Positions 1 through 11,537 of a stretch of 64,000 nucleotides of DNA are shown here, one piece after another. Origin of the DNA: Streptomyces anulatus (lineage in GTDB: Bacteria > Actinomycetota > Actinomycetes > Streptomycetales > Streptomycetaceae); NCBI RefSeq assembly GCF_000721175.1, contig NZ_JOEZ01000039.1, positions 30,791-94,790 on the forward strand, written 5' to 3'. The first letter of the stretch is position 1. Every line of letters begins with the position of its first letter. The notes beneath the pieces are model-generated. The model searched no databases. It saw only the letters and a list, made by a program, of their open reading frames with translations, and was not told the origin of the DNA. Made by a program: the position numbers and the translations under genes.

Positions 1-1079
1 CCCGGCTCGTACGGCCCGGGCCCGACATCAGCCGCGAGGAGGCCCGCGCCGTCGTCGCGGAGCTCCGGCGGCACGCCAAGGCCTCGGAGGAACACGTCCG
101 GCTCTTCACCCGGATGATCCCCGAGGGGACCGAACCCGAGGACACCCCCGTCCTCGTCGTCGACCGGGCCGGCTGGATCAGGGCCAACGTCGCCGGCTTC
201 CGCGAACTGCTGCGCCCCCTGCTCGCCAAGATGGAGAGCCGTCGCTCCGGCGGACCCGGCGGCGCCGTCCTCGGCGCGGTCGGCGGCAAGGTCACCGGTG
301 TCGAGCTGGGCATGCTGCTCTCGTTCCTCGCCTCCCGGGTGCTCGGCCAGTACGAGACCTTCGCCCCGGCCACCCGCGACCTGCCCGCCTCCGCGAACGG
401 CGGCGGCCGACTGCTCCTCGTCGCCCCGAACATCGTCCACGTCGAACGCGAGCTGGACGTCGACCCGCACGACTTCCGGCTCTGGGTCGCCCTCCACGAG
501 GAGACCCACCGCACCCAGTTCACCGGCGTGCCCTGGCTCCGCGACCACCTCCAGGGCGAGATCCAGACCTTCCTCGAAGAGACCGACGTCGACCCGATGA
601 CCTTCCTGGAGCGGCTCCGCGAGGCCGCCCAGTCCCTGTCCGGCGCCGGACGCCCCGAGGGCGAACAGGGCGAGGACGGTGGCCGCGGCCTCGTCGACAT
701 CATCCAGACCCCCGCCCAGCGCGAGGTGCTCGGCCGCCTCACCGCCGTCATGTCCCTCCTGGAGGGCCACGCCGACTTCGTGATGGACGGCGTGGGCCCC
801 GAGGTCGTCGGCTCCGTCGCCGAGATCCGGGAGAAGTTCCAGCAGCGCCGGGCCCAGGGCGCCGGCCGCCTCGACCAGGCCCTGCGCAAGCTCCTCGGCC
901 TGGACGCCAAGCTCCGGCAGTACAAGGACGGTGAGAAGTTCGTACGGTCGGTCGTCGAAGAGGTCGGCATGGACGGCTTCAACCGCGTCTGGACCTCACC
1001 GAACACCCTCCCGACCAAGGCCGAGATCGCCAAGCCCGCCGACTGGGTCGCGCGGGTGCACCGTAAGGCCGACTCCTGA
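1..1079 (+). CDS. zinc-dependent metalloprotease-like protein (DUF2342 / F420-associated family), 5' end outside window
   Basis: The reading frame is open from base 3 without a start, so the gene begins upstream; about 358 residues are visible. Bases 495-509 encode HEETH, an HExxH zinc-protease signature, followed by RTQF. This matches the actinobacterial DUF2342 family, often labelled coenzyme F420 biosynthesis associated protein or zinc-dependent metalloprotease. Members are mostly helical and have no proven substrate. It sits just upstream of tilS, as in other Streptomyces, where a D-Ala-D-Ala carboxypeptidase gene usually precedes it. Family call is good; the catalytic role is inferred from the motif only. 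Confidence 0.85.
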   Translation, partial: RLVRPGPDISREEARAVVAELRRHAKASEEHVRLFTRMIPEGTEPEDTPVLVVDRAGWIRANVAGFRELLRPLLAKMESRRSGGPGGAVLGAVGGKVTGVELGMLLSFLASRVLGQYETFAPATRDLPASANGGGRLLLVAPNIVHVERELDVDPHDFRLWVALHEETHRTQFTGVPWLRDHLQGEIQTFLEETDVDPMTFLERLREAAQSLSGAGRPEGEQGEDGGRGLVDIIQTPAQREVLGRLTAVMSLLEGHADFVMDGVGPEVVGSVAEIREKFQQRRAQGAGRLDQALRKLLGLDAKLRQYKDGEKFVRSVVEEVGMDGFNRVWTSPNTLPTKAEIAKPADWVARVHRKADS

Positions 1080-1265
1080 CCGTCAGGCCGGCTGCGGACC
1101 CGAATTGGCCCTTCAATCACCCATCCGAGGGACCATAGGGGCATGGGAAGGCGTGCAATGCTCGATGAACAGCTTGCCTCTGTCACCATCGACGCACTCT
1201 GAGTGACGGGACTCACGCGTTCCGGCGCTCGACGCTCCTCCCGAACTCCACGAAGGGCACCGGAC

Positions 1266-2378
1266 ATGGGTCCCCATCCTGCGGTCGCGGCGATACGCCT
1301 GGCGGTCCGCCGCGTACTCCACGACGTACTCACCGAATTCCACCGGCACGCCGACCACGACCGGTCCGCCGAAGCGGCCAGGCGCCCCGCGCACGCCGCC
1401 CGCTCCCGCTACGCCGAGGCCGGCGCCGCGGGCAGCCCCCGCACAGCGCTCCCCGAACGGCCCGACACCCCGCTCGTGCTCGTCGCCTGCTCCGGCGGCG
1501 CCGACTCCATGGCGCTCGCCTCCGCGCTCGCGTTCGAGGCCCGCAAACTCGCCGTCCGGGCCGGCGGCATCACCGTCGACCACAACCTCCAGCCGGGATC
1601 CGCACTCCGCGCCGCCGAGGTCGTCACCCGGCTCACCGCCATGGACCTCGACCCCGTCGAGGCCGTCGCCGTGCACGTCGGACGCGAGGGCGGCCCCGAA
1701 GCCGCCGCCCGCGACGCCCGCTACGCCGCGCTGGACGCCGCCGCCGAACGCCACGGCGCCGCCGCCGTCCTGCTCGGCCACACCCGCGACGACCAGGCCG
1801 AGACCGTCCTCCTCGGCCTCGCCCGCGGCTCCGGCATCCGCTCGCTCTCCGGCATGGCCGCCGCCTCCGGACCGGCCGGCCGCTACCGCCGCCCCTTCCT
1901 CCAGCTCGACCGGCAGACCGCCCGCAAGGCCTGCCTGGTCCAGTCCCTGCCCGTCTGGGACGACCCGCACAACATCGACCCCGCCTACACCCGCTCCCGG
2001 CTCCGCCACGAAGGCCTGCCCGCCCTGGAGAAGGCGCTCGGCAAAGGCGTCGTCGAAGCCCTCGCCCGCACCGCCCGGCTCTCCCGCGACGACGCCGACG
2101 CCCTGGACACCTGGGCCGCCGAGGCCGAGCTGTCCGTACGCGACGACAGCGGCCGCCTGGAGTGCGCCAAGCTCAACGTCCTGCCGCCCGCGGTACGCCG
2201 CCGGGTGCTGCGCCGCGCACTGATCGAGGCCGGGGCCCCCGCCGGCTCCCTCTTCGCCCGGCACCTCGAAGAAGTCGACCGCCTGATCACCGGCTGGCGC
2301 GGCCAGCGGGCCATCAACCTGCCCGGCCGCGTCGAGGCGATGCGGCAGGGTGGCAGACTGGTCATTCGGCAGAGCTGA
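1266..2378 (+). CDS. tilS: tRNA(Ile)-lysidine synthetase TilS
   Basis: TilS is an ATP-dependent N-type PP-loop enzyme that converts the wobble C34 of the CAU-anticodon tRNA-Ile to lysidine, switching its decoding from AUG to AUA. The P-loop SGGADS lies near residue 75 (about base 1495), and a [10 protein letters not shown] segment typical of the family follows. The protein is 370 aa. I chose the ATG at 1266 because GAAGGG (1251-1256) sits at normal spacing; an in-frame GTG at 1203 would add 21 residues with no ribosome site. A 19-codon frame (1143-1202) ends just before and could be a leader, but nothing else supports it. The gap to hpt is 83 bp, so the two are probably co-transcribed. Confidence 0.93.
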   Translation: MGPHPAVAAIRLAVRRVLHDVLTEFHRHADHDRSAEAARRPAHAARSRYAEAGAAGSPRTALPERPDTPLVLVACSGGADSMALASALAFEARKLAVRAGGITVDHNLQPGSALRAAEVVTRLTAMDLDPVEAVAVHVGREGGPEAAARDARYAALDAAAERHGAAAVLLGHTRDDQAETVLLGLARGSGIRSLSGMAAASGPAGRYRRPFLQLDRQTARKACLVQSLPVWDDPHNIDPAYTRSRLRHEGLPALEKALGKGVVEALARTARLSRDDADALDTWAAEAELSVRDDSGRLECAKLNVLPPAVRRRVLRRALIEAGAPAGSLFARHLEEVDRLITGWRGQRAINLPGRVEAMRQGGRLVIRQS

Positions 2379-2461
2379 CGCGCGAGCGGCTGAAGTGCAG
2401 GCGAACAGCCGGCCCGGCCCGGGGCGCTTTCCCGGGCCGGCAGGCAGAGAAAGAGACGTGG

Positions 2462-3016
2462 GTGAACGAGAAGGACATGGGTACCGACCTTCAGTCGGTG
2501 CTCCTCACCAAGGAAGAGATCGACGCGAAGCTCGTCGAGCTGGCCGCGAAGATCGACGCGGAGTACGCGGGCAAGGACCTGCTCCTCGTCGGCGTCCTCA
2601 AGGGCGCGGTGATGGTCATGGCGGACCTGGCCCGCGCGCTGTCCACCCCCGTCACGATGGACTGGATGGCCGTCTCCTCATACGGAGCGGGCACCCAGTC
2701 CTCCGGCGTCGTGCGGATCCTCAAGGACCTCGACACCGACATCAAGGGCAAGCACGTCCTGATCGTCGAGGACATCATCGACTCCGGGCTGACGCTGTCC
2801 TGGCTGCTGTCCAACCTGGGCTCCCGGGAGCCGGCCTCGCTCGAGGTCTGCACCCTGCTGCGCAAGCCGGATGCCGCAAAGGTCGCGATCGACGTCAAAT
2901 GGATCGGTTTCGACATCCCCAACGAGTTCGTCGTCGGCTACGGGCTGGACTACGCGGAGAAGTACCGCAACCTGCCCTTCGTCGGCACGCTAGCCCCGCA
3001 CGTCTACGGCGGCTGA
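2462..3016 (+). CDS. hpt: hypoxanthine (guanine) phosphoribosyltransferase
   Basis: Purine salvage enzyme that transfers hypoxanthine or guanine to PRPP, giving IMP or GMP. The 184-aa protein has the type I PRTase PRPP-binding motif [13 protein letters not shown], an N-terminal VGVLKGA loop and the C-terminal [18 protein letters not shown] segment of HGPRTs. The GTG at 2462 is preferred because AGAAAGAG (2448-2455) precedes it by about 6 nt. The ATG at 2477 has a purine-rich stretch only 2 nt away and is the alternative start. The order tilS-hpt-ftsH is conserved in many Gram-positive bacteria. Confidence 0.95.
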   Translation: MNEKDMGTDLQSVLLTKEEIDAKLVELAAKIDAEYAGKDLLLVGVLKGAVMVMADLARALSTPVTMDWMAVSSYGAGTQSSGVVRILKDLDTDIKGKHVLIVEDIIDSGLTLSWLLSNLGSREPASLEVCTLLRKPDAAKVAIDVKWIGFDIPNEFVVGYGLDYAEKYRNLPFVGTLAPHVYGG

Positions 3017-3198
3017 CCCCGGCCGACCCGCTGGGGAACCCTCACTGCCCTCGGGCCGTTGGAGCTTCGAAAGCAGGTTTCTCCGCCGTACCCCGCAGTC
3101 GCGGGTGACGATGCTGGGGTACCGTCCGAAGAACAGTCTTTTCAAACAGCAGCATTTACCTACGGGCAGGAGGGACGGGGCGTCTTCGCTCCGTATGG

Positions 3199-5256
<2,058 letters not shown>

Positions 5257-5310
5257 GGCGTGTTCCGATGAGACCCCCGTCACGGGGGCCGACCCGGTCC
5301 CGGAATGGAT

Positions 5311-5351
5311 GCCGCGCCCCCCAGGTTTTAGCCTGTGGGGGCGCGGCTTTT
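5311..5351 (+). terminator. intrinsic terminator after ftsH
   Basis: A GC-rich stem pairs 5311-5325 with 5332-5347 (one bulge) around a short TTTTAG loop and is followed by TTTT at 5348-5351. It lies between the ftsH stop and the folE start, so it should limit read-through, and folE may need its own promoter. Confidence 0.75.
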
Positions 5352-5415
5352 CGGTATGCCTGCGAGGTCTGAGCGCGAACCCGCGCACGGGACAGCACAG
5401 AGGAACGAGGCACAG

Positions 5416-6021
5416 ATGACCGACCCGGTGACGCTGGACGGCCAGGGTTCGATCGGCGAATTCGACGAGAAGCGGGCCGAGGCGGCCGTACGCGAACTGC
5501 TGATCGCCGTCGGGGAGGACCCGGACCGCGAGGGCCTGCGGGAGACGCCCGGGCGGGTGGCACGGGCGTACAAGGAGATATTCGCGGGCCTGTACCAGCA
5601 GCCCGAGGACGTCCTGACGACCACGTTCGACCTGGGCCACGACGAGATGGTGCTGGTCAAGGACATTGAGGTGTTCAGTACATGTGAACATCACCTGGTG
5701 CCGTTCAGGGGCGTCGCCCACGTCGGCTACATTCCGGCCTCCACCGGCAAGATCACCGGCCTGTCCAAGCTGGCCCGGCTCGTGGACGTCTATGCCCGGC
5801 GTCCGCAGGTACAGGAGCGGCTGACGACCCAGATCGCCGAGTCCCTCATGTCGATCCTGGAGCCGCGCGGAGTCGTCGTCGTCGTCGAGTGCGAGCACAT
5901 GTGCATGTCGATGCGCGGGATCCGCAAGCCGGGCGCGAAGACCCTGACCTCCGCGGTGCGCGGCCAGCTCCGCGACCCCGCCACCCGCGCCGAGGCGATG
6001 AGCCTCATCATGGCGCGCTGA
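5416..6021 (+). CDS. folE: GTP cyclohydrolase I FolE
   Basis: First enzyme of tetrahydrofolate synthesis: GTP to 7,8-dihydroneopterin triphosphate. The 201-aa protein has the zinc and active-site signatures [14 protein letters not shown] and [11 protein letters not shown] with all expected Cys and His residues. The ATG at 5416 is preceded by AGGAACGAGG (5401-5410). It is convergent with the minus-strand folP-folB-folK cluster, so the folate genes form one neighbourhood on two strands. A repeat element (6061-6226) lies just past its stop. Confidence 0.96.
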   Translation: MTDPVTLDGQGSIGEFDEKRAEAAVRELLIAVGEDPDREGLRETPGRVARAYKEIFAGLYQQPEDVLTTTFDLGHDEMVLVKDIEVFSTCEHHLVPFRGVAHVGYIPASTGKITGLSKLARLVDVYARRPQVQERLTTQIAESLMSILEPRGVVVVVECEHMCMSMRGIRKPGAKTLTSAVRGQLRDPATRAEAMSLIMAR

Positions 6022-6060
6022 CGCCCCGAGACGCGCGCTACGGGGGCGGCGACCGCTCTG

Positions 6061-6226
6061 AGAGCCTGTCGGGTGACCTCTGACCGGGCGGCCACGCCCT
6101 GGCACGCACGCTTCCGGGCGTTGCCGAGATGCCCTGGTAGCTCCGCTACGAGGACCTCTCGGCGCCTGGGAACCGTACGCACCGTACCGCGTCCGTTTTC
6201 CGGTCGAAGGCCACCCGGCACGCTCT
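6061..6226. repeat. 166-bp terminal-inverted-repeat element, copy A
   Basis: Begins AGAGCCTGTCGGGTGACC and ends GGCCACCCGGCACGCTCT, an imperfect inverted pair. The interior is nearly identical to copy B (52040-52202), and a deleted copy C lies at 41124-41177. It encodes no convincing protein and fills the space between the convergent genes folE and the DUF3180 gene, overlapping the last 2 bases of the latter. Its size, termini and copy number fit a miniature inverted-repeat (MITE-like) element. Confidence 0.8.
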
Positions 6227-6713
6227 ACGCGGCCGCCGCCCCCGTGCCGTCGTGGTCGTTGCCGTCCTCGGGGAGGCGGCAGACGCGCTCCAGGAAGAGG
6301 GCGGCCGCGATGACCGCGATGCCGGCGACCACCGCCGCGCCCGCGTAGATGGCCTGGTCGCGGCGGGGCGGGATGTCGAGGTAGCTCAGGAGGAAGACGC
6401 CGGTGCCGCCGTACATTCCGGCGACCAGGGCGGCCACCAGGGCGCTCGCCTGGCCGAAGACGACCGCGCGGGCTGCGAACAGGGGCTCCACGCCCTTGGC
6501 GCCGGGGCGGCGTTCGCGCTGGGCGCGGAGGCGGGCACGGGTGGAGAGGGCGGTCGCCAGGAGGATCGCCGCGATCGCGGCGAGCACGATCGACGCGGCC
6601 AGCGGGACGCTCGGCAGGGTGCCGAGGGAGTCCCAGAGGCGGGCTCCGCCCCAGGAGAGGACGCCGGCGGCGGCGAAGAGGCCCGCCAGTACCCCGAGCC
6701 GTAGTTGCTTCAC
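6225..6713 (-). CDS. DUF3180 family membrane protein
   Basis: A 162-aa protein with four hydrophobic stretches (about residues 5-25, 38-57, 85-105 and 123-145), a short basic loop after the second helix and an acidic tail. DUF3180 proteins are typically encoded immediately downstream of folK in actinobacteria, as here (74 bp after folK on the same strand). Function is unknown. The stop codon abuts repeat copy A, so the element may have altered the natural 3' end. Confidence 0.82.
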   Translation of the reverse strand: MKQLRLGVLAGLFAAAGVLSWGGARLWDSLGTLPSVPLAASIVLAAIAAILLATALSTRARLRAQRERRPGAKGVEPLFAARAVVFGQASALVAALVAGMYGGTGVFLLSYLDIPPRRDQAIYAGAAVVAGIAVIAAALFLERVCRLPEDGNDHDGTGAAAA

Positions 6714-6787
6714 CGAGTGAGCCGCCCTTCGCGCCGCCTGTGCCCGGTCCGGCCGTGTGCCGGACCGCCGTCCGTCGAGCCTAACGA

Positions 6788-7399
6788 TTACTCAGGCAGG
6801 CGCAGTTCCAGGTCGGCGCGGGGCAGCACGCTCTCGCGGCCGACCTCGGCGAGGAGCTGGGCCACCGGCCCGGCGCCGGGCAGCTGGGCCTCGGGGTCCA
6901 CGTCGTGCCAGGGGGCGAGGACGAAGGCCCGCTCGTGGGCGCGCGGGTGGGGGAGCGTGAGCACCGGGTCGTCGGAGATGACGTCGGCGTACGCCACGAT
7001 GTCGACGTCGATGGTGCGCGGGCCCCAGCGCTCCTCGCGGACCCGGTCGAAGGCCTCCTCGACGGCCTGACCGCGCTCCAGCAGGGAGGCGGGGGGCAGC
7101 GTCGTCTTCACGAGGATGACCGCGTTGAAGTACGAGGGCTGGGAGTTCGCCTCGACGCCCCAGGGCTCCGTCTCGTACACCGGGGAGACGGCCTTGACCC
7201 GGAGGCCCGGGGTGTCCTCCAGGGCGTCGACGGCCCCCTGGAGGGTCTCCAGGCGGTTGCCCAGGTTGGAGCCGAGGGAGATCACGGCCATCTTGGGGTT
7301 GGAGAGCGTGACGTCCGCGGCGTCCACCTGCCGGACGACGGCGGTCGGGACCGGCTGTACCGTCGGGTCGCTCTGCCCTTCGGTGGAAAATGCAGTCAT
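6788..7399 (-). CDS. folK: 2-amino-4-hydroxy-6-hydroxymethyldihydropteridine diphosphokinase FolK
   Basis: Transfers pyrophosphate from ATP to 6-hydroxymethyl-7,8-dihydropterin, making the substrate of FolP. The 203-aa protein has the HPPK motifs SLGSNLGNR, VYETEPWG, RWGPRTIDVDIV and HPRAHERAFVLAP. About 37 residues precede the core, longer than the E. coli enzyme. The ATG at 7399 overlaps the end of folB (7396) by 4 bases, indicating translational coupling. Confidence 0.94.
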   Translation of the reverse strand: MTAFSTEGQSDPTVQPVPTAVVRQVDAADVTLSNPKMAVISLGSNLGNRLETLQGAVDALEDTPGLRVKAVSPVYETEPWGVEANSQPSYFNAVILVKTTLPPASLLERGQAVEEAFDRVREERWGPRTIDVDIVAYADVISDDPVLTLPHPRAHERAFVLAPWHDVDPEAQLPGAGPVAQLLAEVGRESVLPRADLELRLPE

Positions 7400-7755
7400 G
7401 CTCGGCTCCGGGTGATGGTGATGGTCACGTCGTCGAAGGGAACGGTGATCGGCGCGTCCGGCTTGTGCACCACCACCTCGACCTCCTGGACGCCTTCGTG
7501 CTTCAGGCACTGCTGGGCGATGCGCTCGGCGAGCGTCTCGATCAGATCGACCGGTTCACCGGTCACCACGTCGACGACCTCCTCGGCCACCACGCCGTAG
7601 TGCACGGTGCGGGCCAGGTCGTCGGTGGCTGCCGCGGGGCGGGTGTCGAGGCCGAGCACCAGGTCGACGATGAAGGTCTGGCCCTCTTCCCGCTCCCGGG
7701 GGAAGACACCGTGGTGCCCACGGGCCTTGAGGCCGCGCAGCGCGACACGATCCAC
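7396..7755 (-). CDS. folB: dihydroneopterin aldolase FolB
   Basis: Converts dihydroneopterin to 6-hydroxymethyldihydropterin and glycolaldehyde. The 119-aa protein opens VDRVALRGLKARGHHGVFP, with the family's GxHG region and a conserved YGVVAEEV segment, and ends PFDDVTITITR. The GTG at 7755 is chosen because AGGAG sits 8 nt upstream on this strand; the GTG at 7764 directly abuts that site. It is coupled to folK by a 4-base overlap. Confidence 0.93.
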   Translation of the reverse strand: MDRVALRGLKARGHHGVFPREREEGQTFIVDLVLGLDTRPAAATDDLARTVHYGVVAEEVVDVVTGEPVDLIETLAERIAQQCLKHEGVQEVEVVVHKPDAPITVPFDDVTITITRSRA

Positions 7756-7964
7756 GCGAATCACTCCTGCTGTCGTTGGTCGAGAGGCACCCGGCCGCGT
7801 GCGGGCGGCGAGGTGCCTTGTTTCGAATCTACCTGCGAGCACCGACAGTGCCCGCCCGTGGGGGCCACGGACAGCGCCTCACCTGGCTGATAGCCGCCCA
7901 TACCCGGTGGCCGTCGGTTCCAATCCTTGTCGGTCCCGTACCCACTCGGGAGTGTGTTTCCCCC

Positions 7965-8438
7965 TCAGGAGGGCGTTTCCTCGTCGTCGTCCTCGTCGGA
8001 TTCCGTCAGGACGGGTGACCCGTGGTGGGACCAGAGCTTCCAGCCGTCGGCGGTGCGCTTGAACACGTTCGTGGCGACGACGAGCTGGCCCACGAGCGGG
8101 CCCAGGGCGTTGCCCTCCTCGGCCGGGCCGCCGCTGAGGATGTTCTCGGTGCAGGTGACCAGCGCGGTGTCGCCGGTCATCGAGACGTCGACGTCGGTCA
8201 GGAAGAACTGGATGTACTCGGTGTTCGCCATGATCAGGGCGTAACTGCGCAGCACCTCGCCCCGGCCCGTGAGCACCGGCCAGCCGGGGTGGACGCAGGA
8301 GACGGTGAGGTCCTCGCCCGGCAGCCAGCTGCCGGAGAGCGCGTCGTGGTCGCCGCGTTCCAGCGCCTCGTAGTAGGCGGTGTTGGCCGCCTCGACCTCG
8401 GCGATGTCGGCGGCGGCCTGTGCGTGTTCCTCGTTCAC
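7965..8438 (-). CDS. NTF2-like (SnoaL/ketosteroid isomerase fold) family protein
   Basis: 157 aa starting at the GTG at 8438, whose GTGA overlaps the folP stop, so it is coupled to folP. The pattern (two N-terminal helices, HPGWPVLTGRGEVLRSYALIM, FKRTADGWKLWSHHGSPV) is that of the alpha+beta-barrel NTF2 superfamily. The gene sits between folP and folB in the folate cluster of many Streptomyces, but I know of no proven enzymatic step. An acidic tail (ESDEDDDEE) ends the protein. A folate or pterin role is suggested by context only. Confidence 0.8.
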   Translation of the reverse strand: MNEEHAQAAADIAEVEAANTAYYEALERGDHDALSGSWLPGEDLTVSCVHPGWPVLTGRGEVLRSYALIMANTEYIQFFLTDVDVSMTGDTALVTCTENILSGGPAEEGNALGPLVGQLVVATNVFKRTADGWKLWSHHGSPVLTESDEDDDEETPS

Positions 8439-9298
8439 GCGGCTCCCTCGACCGCGCGGGCGACGCGGACCGCGTCGGCGGTGGCCCGTACCTCGTGGAC
8501 CCGGACCGCCCAGGCGCCGGCCGCCGAGGCCAGCGCGGAGACGGCCGCGGTCGCCGCGTCGCGTTCGCGGGCGGGGGGCGGCGGGGCCGAGCCCGGACCG
8601 GCCAGGACGTGTCCGAGGAAGCGTTTGCGGGAGGCGGCCACCAGCAGCGGGCGGCCCAGTGTGTGCAGGTCGGCCAGGTGCGCGACGAGCGACAGGTCGT
8701 GGGCGGCGTCCTTCGCGAAGCCGAGGCCGGGGTCGATCACGACGCGCTCCGGGGCGACTCCGCCCGCGATCACCGCGTCCATCCGCTGCCGCAGCTCGTC
8801 GAGGACCTCGGCGACCACGTCCTCGTACACCGCGCGGCTGTTCATCGACTCGCTGAAACCGCGCCAGTGCATCACGACGAACGGGACCTCGGCGGCGGCG
8901 ACGGCCGGGACCATGTCCGGGTCGGCGAGGCCACCGCTGACGTCGTTGACCAGGACGGCCCCGGCGGCGACGGCCTGCTCGGCGACGCGGGCGCGCATGG
9001 TGTCCACGGAGACGGTGACGCCCTCGGAGGCCAGCCCCCGCACGACCGGGACGACCCGGCGCAGCTCCTCGGCCTCGTCCACCCGGCTGGCGCCGGGACG
9101 GGTCGACTCACCGCCCACGTCCACCAGGTCCGCGCCCTCGGACACCAGGTGCAGACCGTGCTTGACCGCGGCGGTGGTGTCGAACCAGCGGCCGCCGTCG
9201 GAGAAGGAGTCGGGCGTGACGTTGACGACCCCCATGACCGCACAGCGGTCCCACTCCGGCAGTCCTCGGACCGTGCCCCGCGTGCGTGACGTACTCAT
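8435..9298 (-). CDS. folP: dihydropteroate synthase FolP
   Basis: Condenses 6-hydroxymethyldihydropterin diphosphate with p-aminobenzoate; the sulfonamide target. A 287-aa TIM barrel with VMGVVNVTPDSFSDGG, DVGGESTRPGA, SVDTMRA, NDVSGG, DPGLGFAKD and VAASRKRFLG, so all active-site loops are intact. It starts at ATG 9298. The preceding minus-strand gene has lost its normal 3' end and its frame now reads 191 bases into folP, so terminating ribosomes from that frame would traverse the folP start. Confidence 0.95.
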   Translation of the reverse strand: MSTSRTRGTVRGLPEWDRCAVMGVVNVTPDSFSDGGRWFDTTAAVKHGLHLVSEGADLVDVGGESTRPGASRVDEAEELRRVVPVVRGLASEGVTVSVDTMRARVAEQAVAAGAVLVNDVSGGLADPDMVPAVAAAEVPFVVMHWRGFSESMNSRAVYEDVVAEVLDELRQRMDAVIAGGVAPERVVIDPGLGFAKDAAHDLSLVAHLADLHTLGRPLLVAASRKRFLGHVLAGPGSAPPPPARERDAATAAVSALASAAGAWAVRVHEVRATADAVRVARAVEGAA

Positions 9299-11039
9299 AC
9301 GACCAGACTAGGGCGTGTTTCGAAAGTAGCGCCGTCCGCCCGGAGGGCGGGCTCGGCGGCGTCTGGTGCGTGCGATCGCAAGGCGGAGGGTCGCCCCGAT
9401 ACTGGACGTTGAACTTGTACAGCGACTCGATCTGGAACCAGCGCGAGAGGAAGATCAGCAGCCCGCGCCAGCAGCGCAGCACCGGTCCCGCGCCGAGCCG
9501 CTCGCCGCGGGCCAGCGCGGAGCGGAACATCGCGAAGTTCAGCGAGACCCGGGCGACGCCGAGCTTCCCGGCGGCCTGGAGTGCGGCGACGATCAGCAGC
9601 TCGTTCATGCCGGGGTCGGCCGAGCGGTCGCGGCGCATCAGCTCCAGGGACATTCCGTCACGCCCCCAGGGGACGAAGTGGAGGACCGCCTTCAGGTCGC
9701 CGTGCGGGGAGCCCTCCGTACCGGAGCCGGGCAGGTGGGCGGTGGCGATCACGCAGTCGCCGTCGGCCGGGTCGCCGATCCGGCCCAGCGCCATGGAGAA
9801 GCCGCGTTCGGTGTCGGTGCCGCGCCAGTCGGCAGCGGCCCGGCGGATCCGGTCCAGTTCGGTGTCGCCGATGTCACGTGCCCGCCGGACCCGGGTCTCG
9901 TAGCCGCCCCGTTCGATGCGCTTGACCATCTGGCGCACGTTCCGCATGGCGCGCCCGGCGAGGGAGAAATCCGCCACGTCCACCACCGCCTCGTCGCCCA
10001 GTTCCAGGGCGGTGAGGCCGGTCTCGCGGGTCCAGACCTGGCCGCCGGTCTCGCTGCAGCCCATCACGGCGGGGGTCCAGGAGTGCGCCTGAGCCTCGTC
10101 CATGAAGCGCTCGATCGCGCCCGGCCAGGCTTCCACGTCGCCGATGGGGTCGCCGCCGGCCAGCATCACCCCGGAGACGACCCGGTAGCAGACGGCCGCC
10201 TTGCCGCTGGGGGAGAAGACGACGCCCTTGTCGCGGCGGAGCGCGAAGTGGCCGAGCGAGTCCCGGCCGCCGTGCCGCTCCAGCAGGGCCCGCAGCCGGC
10301 TCTCGTCGTCCTCGGTGAGCCGGGCGGCCGGGTGCTCGGGGCGGAAGGCGAGGTAGATGGTGGTGACGGCGGTCAGCAGGCCGAGCGCGCCCAGCGAGTA
10401 GGCGACCGTCCAGCTGGTCCGCCCGGCGTAGTCGACGGGCCCCTCGACGCCGAACAGGCCGTACAGCACGTGCTGGAGACGGTCGGCGATGGACGGGTAG
10501 CCGACGACCCGGCCGGGGTGGACGCTGACGATGATCAGCCCGAGCCCCAGCGAACCGGCCCCGAGCAGGACGAAGTTGGCGAGGGCGCGCCAGCGGCTGT
10601 GCGGGTCGGGGAGCGCCCGGAACTGGTCCCGGTGGCGCAGCAGCAGCCAGCAGAGGGTGAGGGAGACGAGCACCCCGACGATCGAGTGGCGGTACGCGAA
10701 CTGGGCCACGGCCCCCGCGGGCAGCAGGGCCACCGCCGCCCGCCAGGCCCGCCGCTTGCGCCGCTTCAGTCCGTGCGCGAGCAGCAGCAGGAGCATGCCC
10801 GCGCTCAGCGAGAGCGCGGCGGCGAACGGACCGAGGGCGCCGGGGAGCACTTCGGCGACGGTGTGCATCCGGCTGTGGCGGAAGCGGGGGAAGACCCCGG
10901 CGGCGATGTCGATCAGCCCGACGACGGTGCAGGCGGTACCGACGATCGCCGGTACGGATTCGGGGCGCGGCCCGTGGAACAACCGGCGGACGCTCTGCGG
11001 AACCGACACCGATTTATCCCCATCTGGCGTGACAGACAT
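9108..11039 (-). pseudogene. lysyl-phosphatidylglycerol synthase-like membrane protein (DUF2156), 3'-truncated and chimeric
   Basis: The intact part (residues 1 to about 548) resembles the MprF/LysX-type C-terminal module: an N-terminal polytopic membrane region with about six helices, then a DUF2156 GNAT-like aminoacyltransferase domain (GGDPIGD, ERGFSMALGRI, GMSLELMRRD, GMNELLIVAAL). Family members normally continue after FQIESLYKFN-x-KYRP-W-EPR for roughly 30 more residues. Here the frame instead runs from QYR at about base 9398 into GDPPP, then reads through the 9310-9397 element and on into folP out of frame, stopping at 9108. The tail of about 95 residues is unrelated sequence. Lysyl-PG synthesis from this locus is probably impaired. 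Confidence 0.7.
9310..9397. repeat. ~87-bp element-like insertion truncating the lysyl-PG synthase-like gene
   Basis: Starts GGGCGTGTTTCGAAAGTAG and runs to about AGGGTCGCCCC, between the folP promoter region and the point where the upstream minus-strand protein stops resembling its family. The two ends are not inverted repeats of each other. The opening bases CTAGGGCGTGTTTCGA (9308-9323) recur with one change at the ftsH stop (5253-5268). I take it as the relic of a mobile element; exact borders are uncertain by a few bases. Confidence 0.6.
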
Positions 11040-11199
11040 CGCTTCCCGTGGCTTCGCGAGAGATTCGTTGAGTCCGCCGGCCGGAGCCCCACGGACGATG
11101 TGCGCCCTCTAGGACGTGGGTTGTGGAGCGAGGGTTCACCCACATTCCGGAAATTTCCTGCTCCCGGCCGTTGTACGGAATCGCAGAGAAAGCTCACTC

Positions 11200-11463
11200 A
11201 TAGGTCTCACCAGCACAGCAGTGCTCGCCGTCGTGGCGGTGCTGGCCGTCGCGCTGTTCGCCGCCACGGTCCGGTTCTGGCCGCGCCTGGCCCGGCCCGG
11301 CTCCGCCGCGGTGTCGGGCCGGGCCGGGCTGCTGCCGGCGACCCAGCTGACGCTGTTCGCCGCGGTGGGTCCGGCGGCCGACAACGCCTTCCTCTTCTAC
11401 GGTTCCTGGGCCGACCTCTTCGGCCGGCAGCAGGAACTCGGCGTGGTCACCGACCATGCGGGG
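11200..11463 (+). pseudogene. remnant of a membrane-anchored esterase / alpha-beta hydrolase-like gene
   Basis: The frame encodes a hydrophobic N-terminus (GLTSTAVLAVVAVLAVAL), FWPRLARPG and FYGSWADLFGRQQELGVVTDH, which I recognise as the opening of Streptomyces membrane-anchored esterase-like proteins. The expected start codon before GLTS reads ATA (11200-11202). Similarity ends after VVTDH at about 11460, followed only by unrelated residues up to the opposing ABC ATPase gene. The catalytic portion (about 300 residues in relatives) is missing. The rest of 11040-11537 holds no other gene that I can support. Confidence 0.55.
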
Positions 11464-11537
11464 AACGGGTCGGGCTCGCGGCACGTGGCGCGGATCGGCA
11501 CCCAGCACCCGGACGTGCCGGGCGGCCGGGTCCCGGC

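Noticed and set aside
1143..1202. 19-codon frame before tilS as a leader peptide
   Set aside because: No ribosome site, no regulatory codon run and no attenuator-like hairpin pair; mentioned only in the tilS entry.
7860..7945. tRNA-like stretch with GTCGGTTCCAATCC resembling a T-arm
   Set aside because: No matching acceptor stem, D-arm or anticodon arm can be folded around it.
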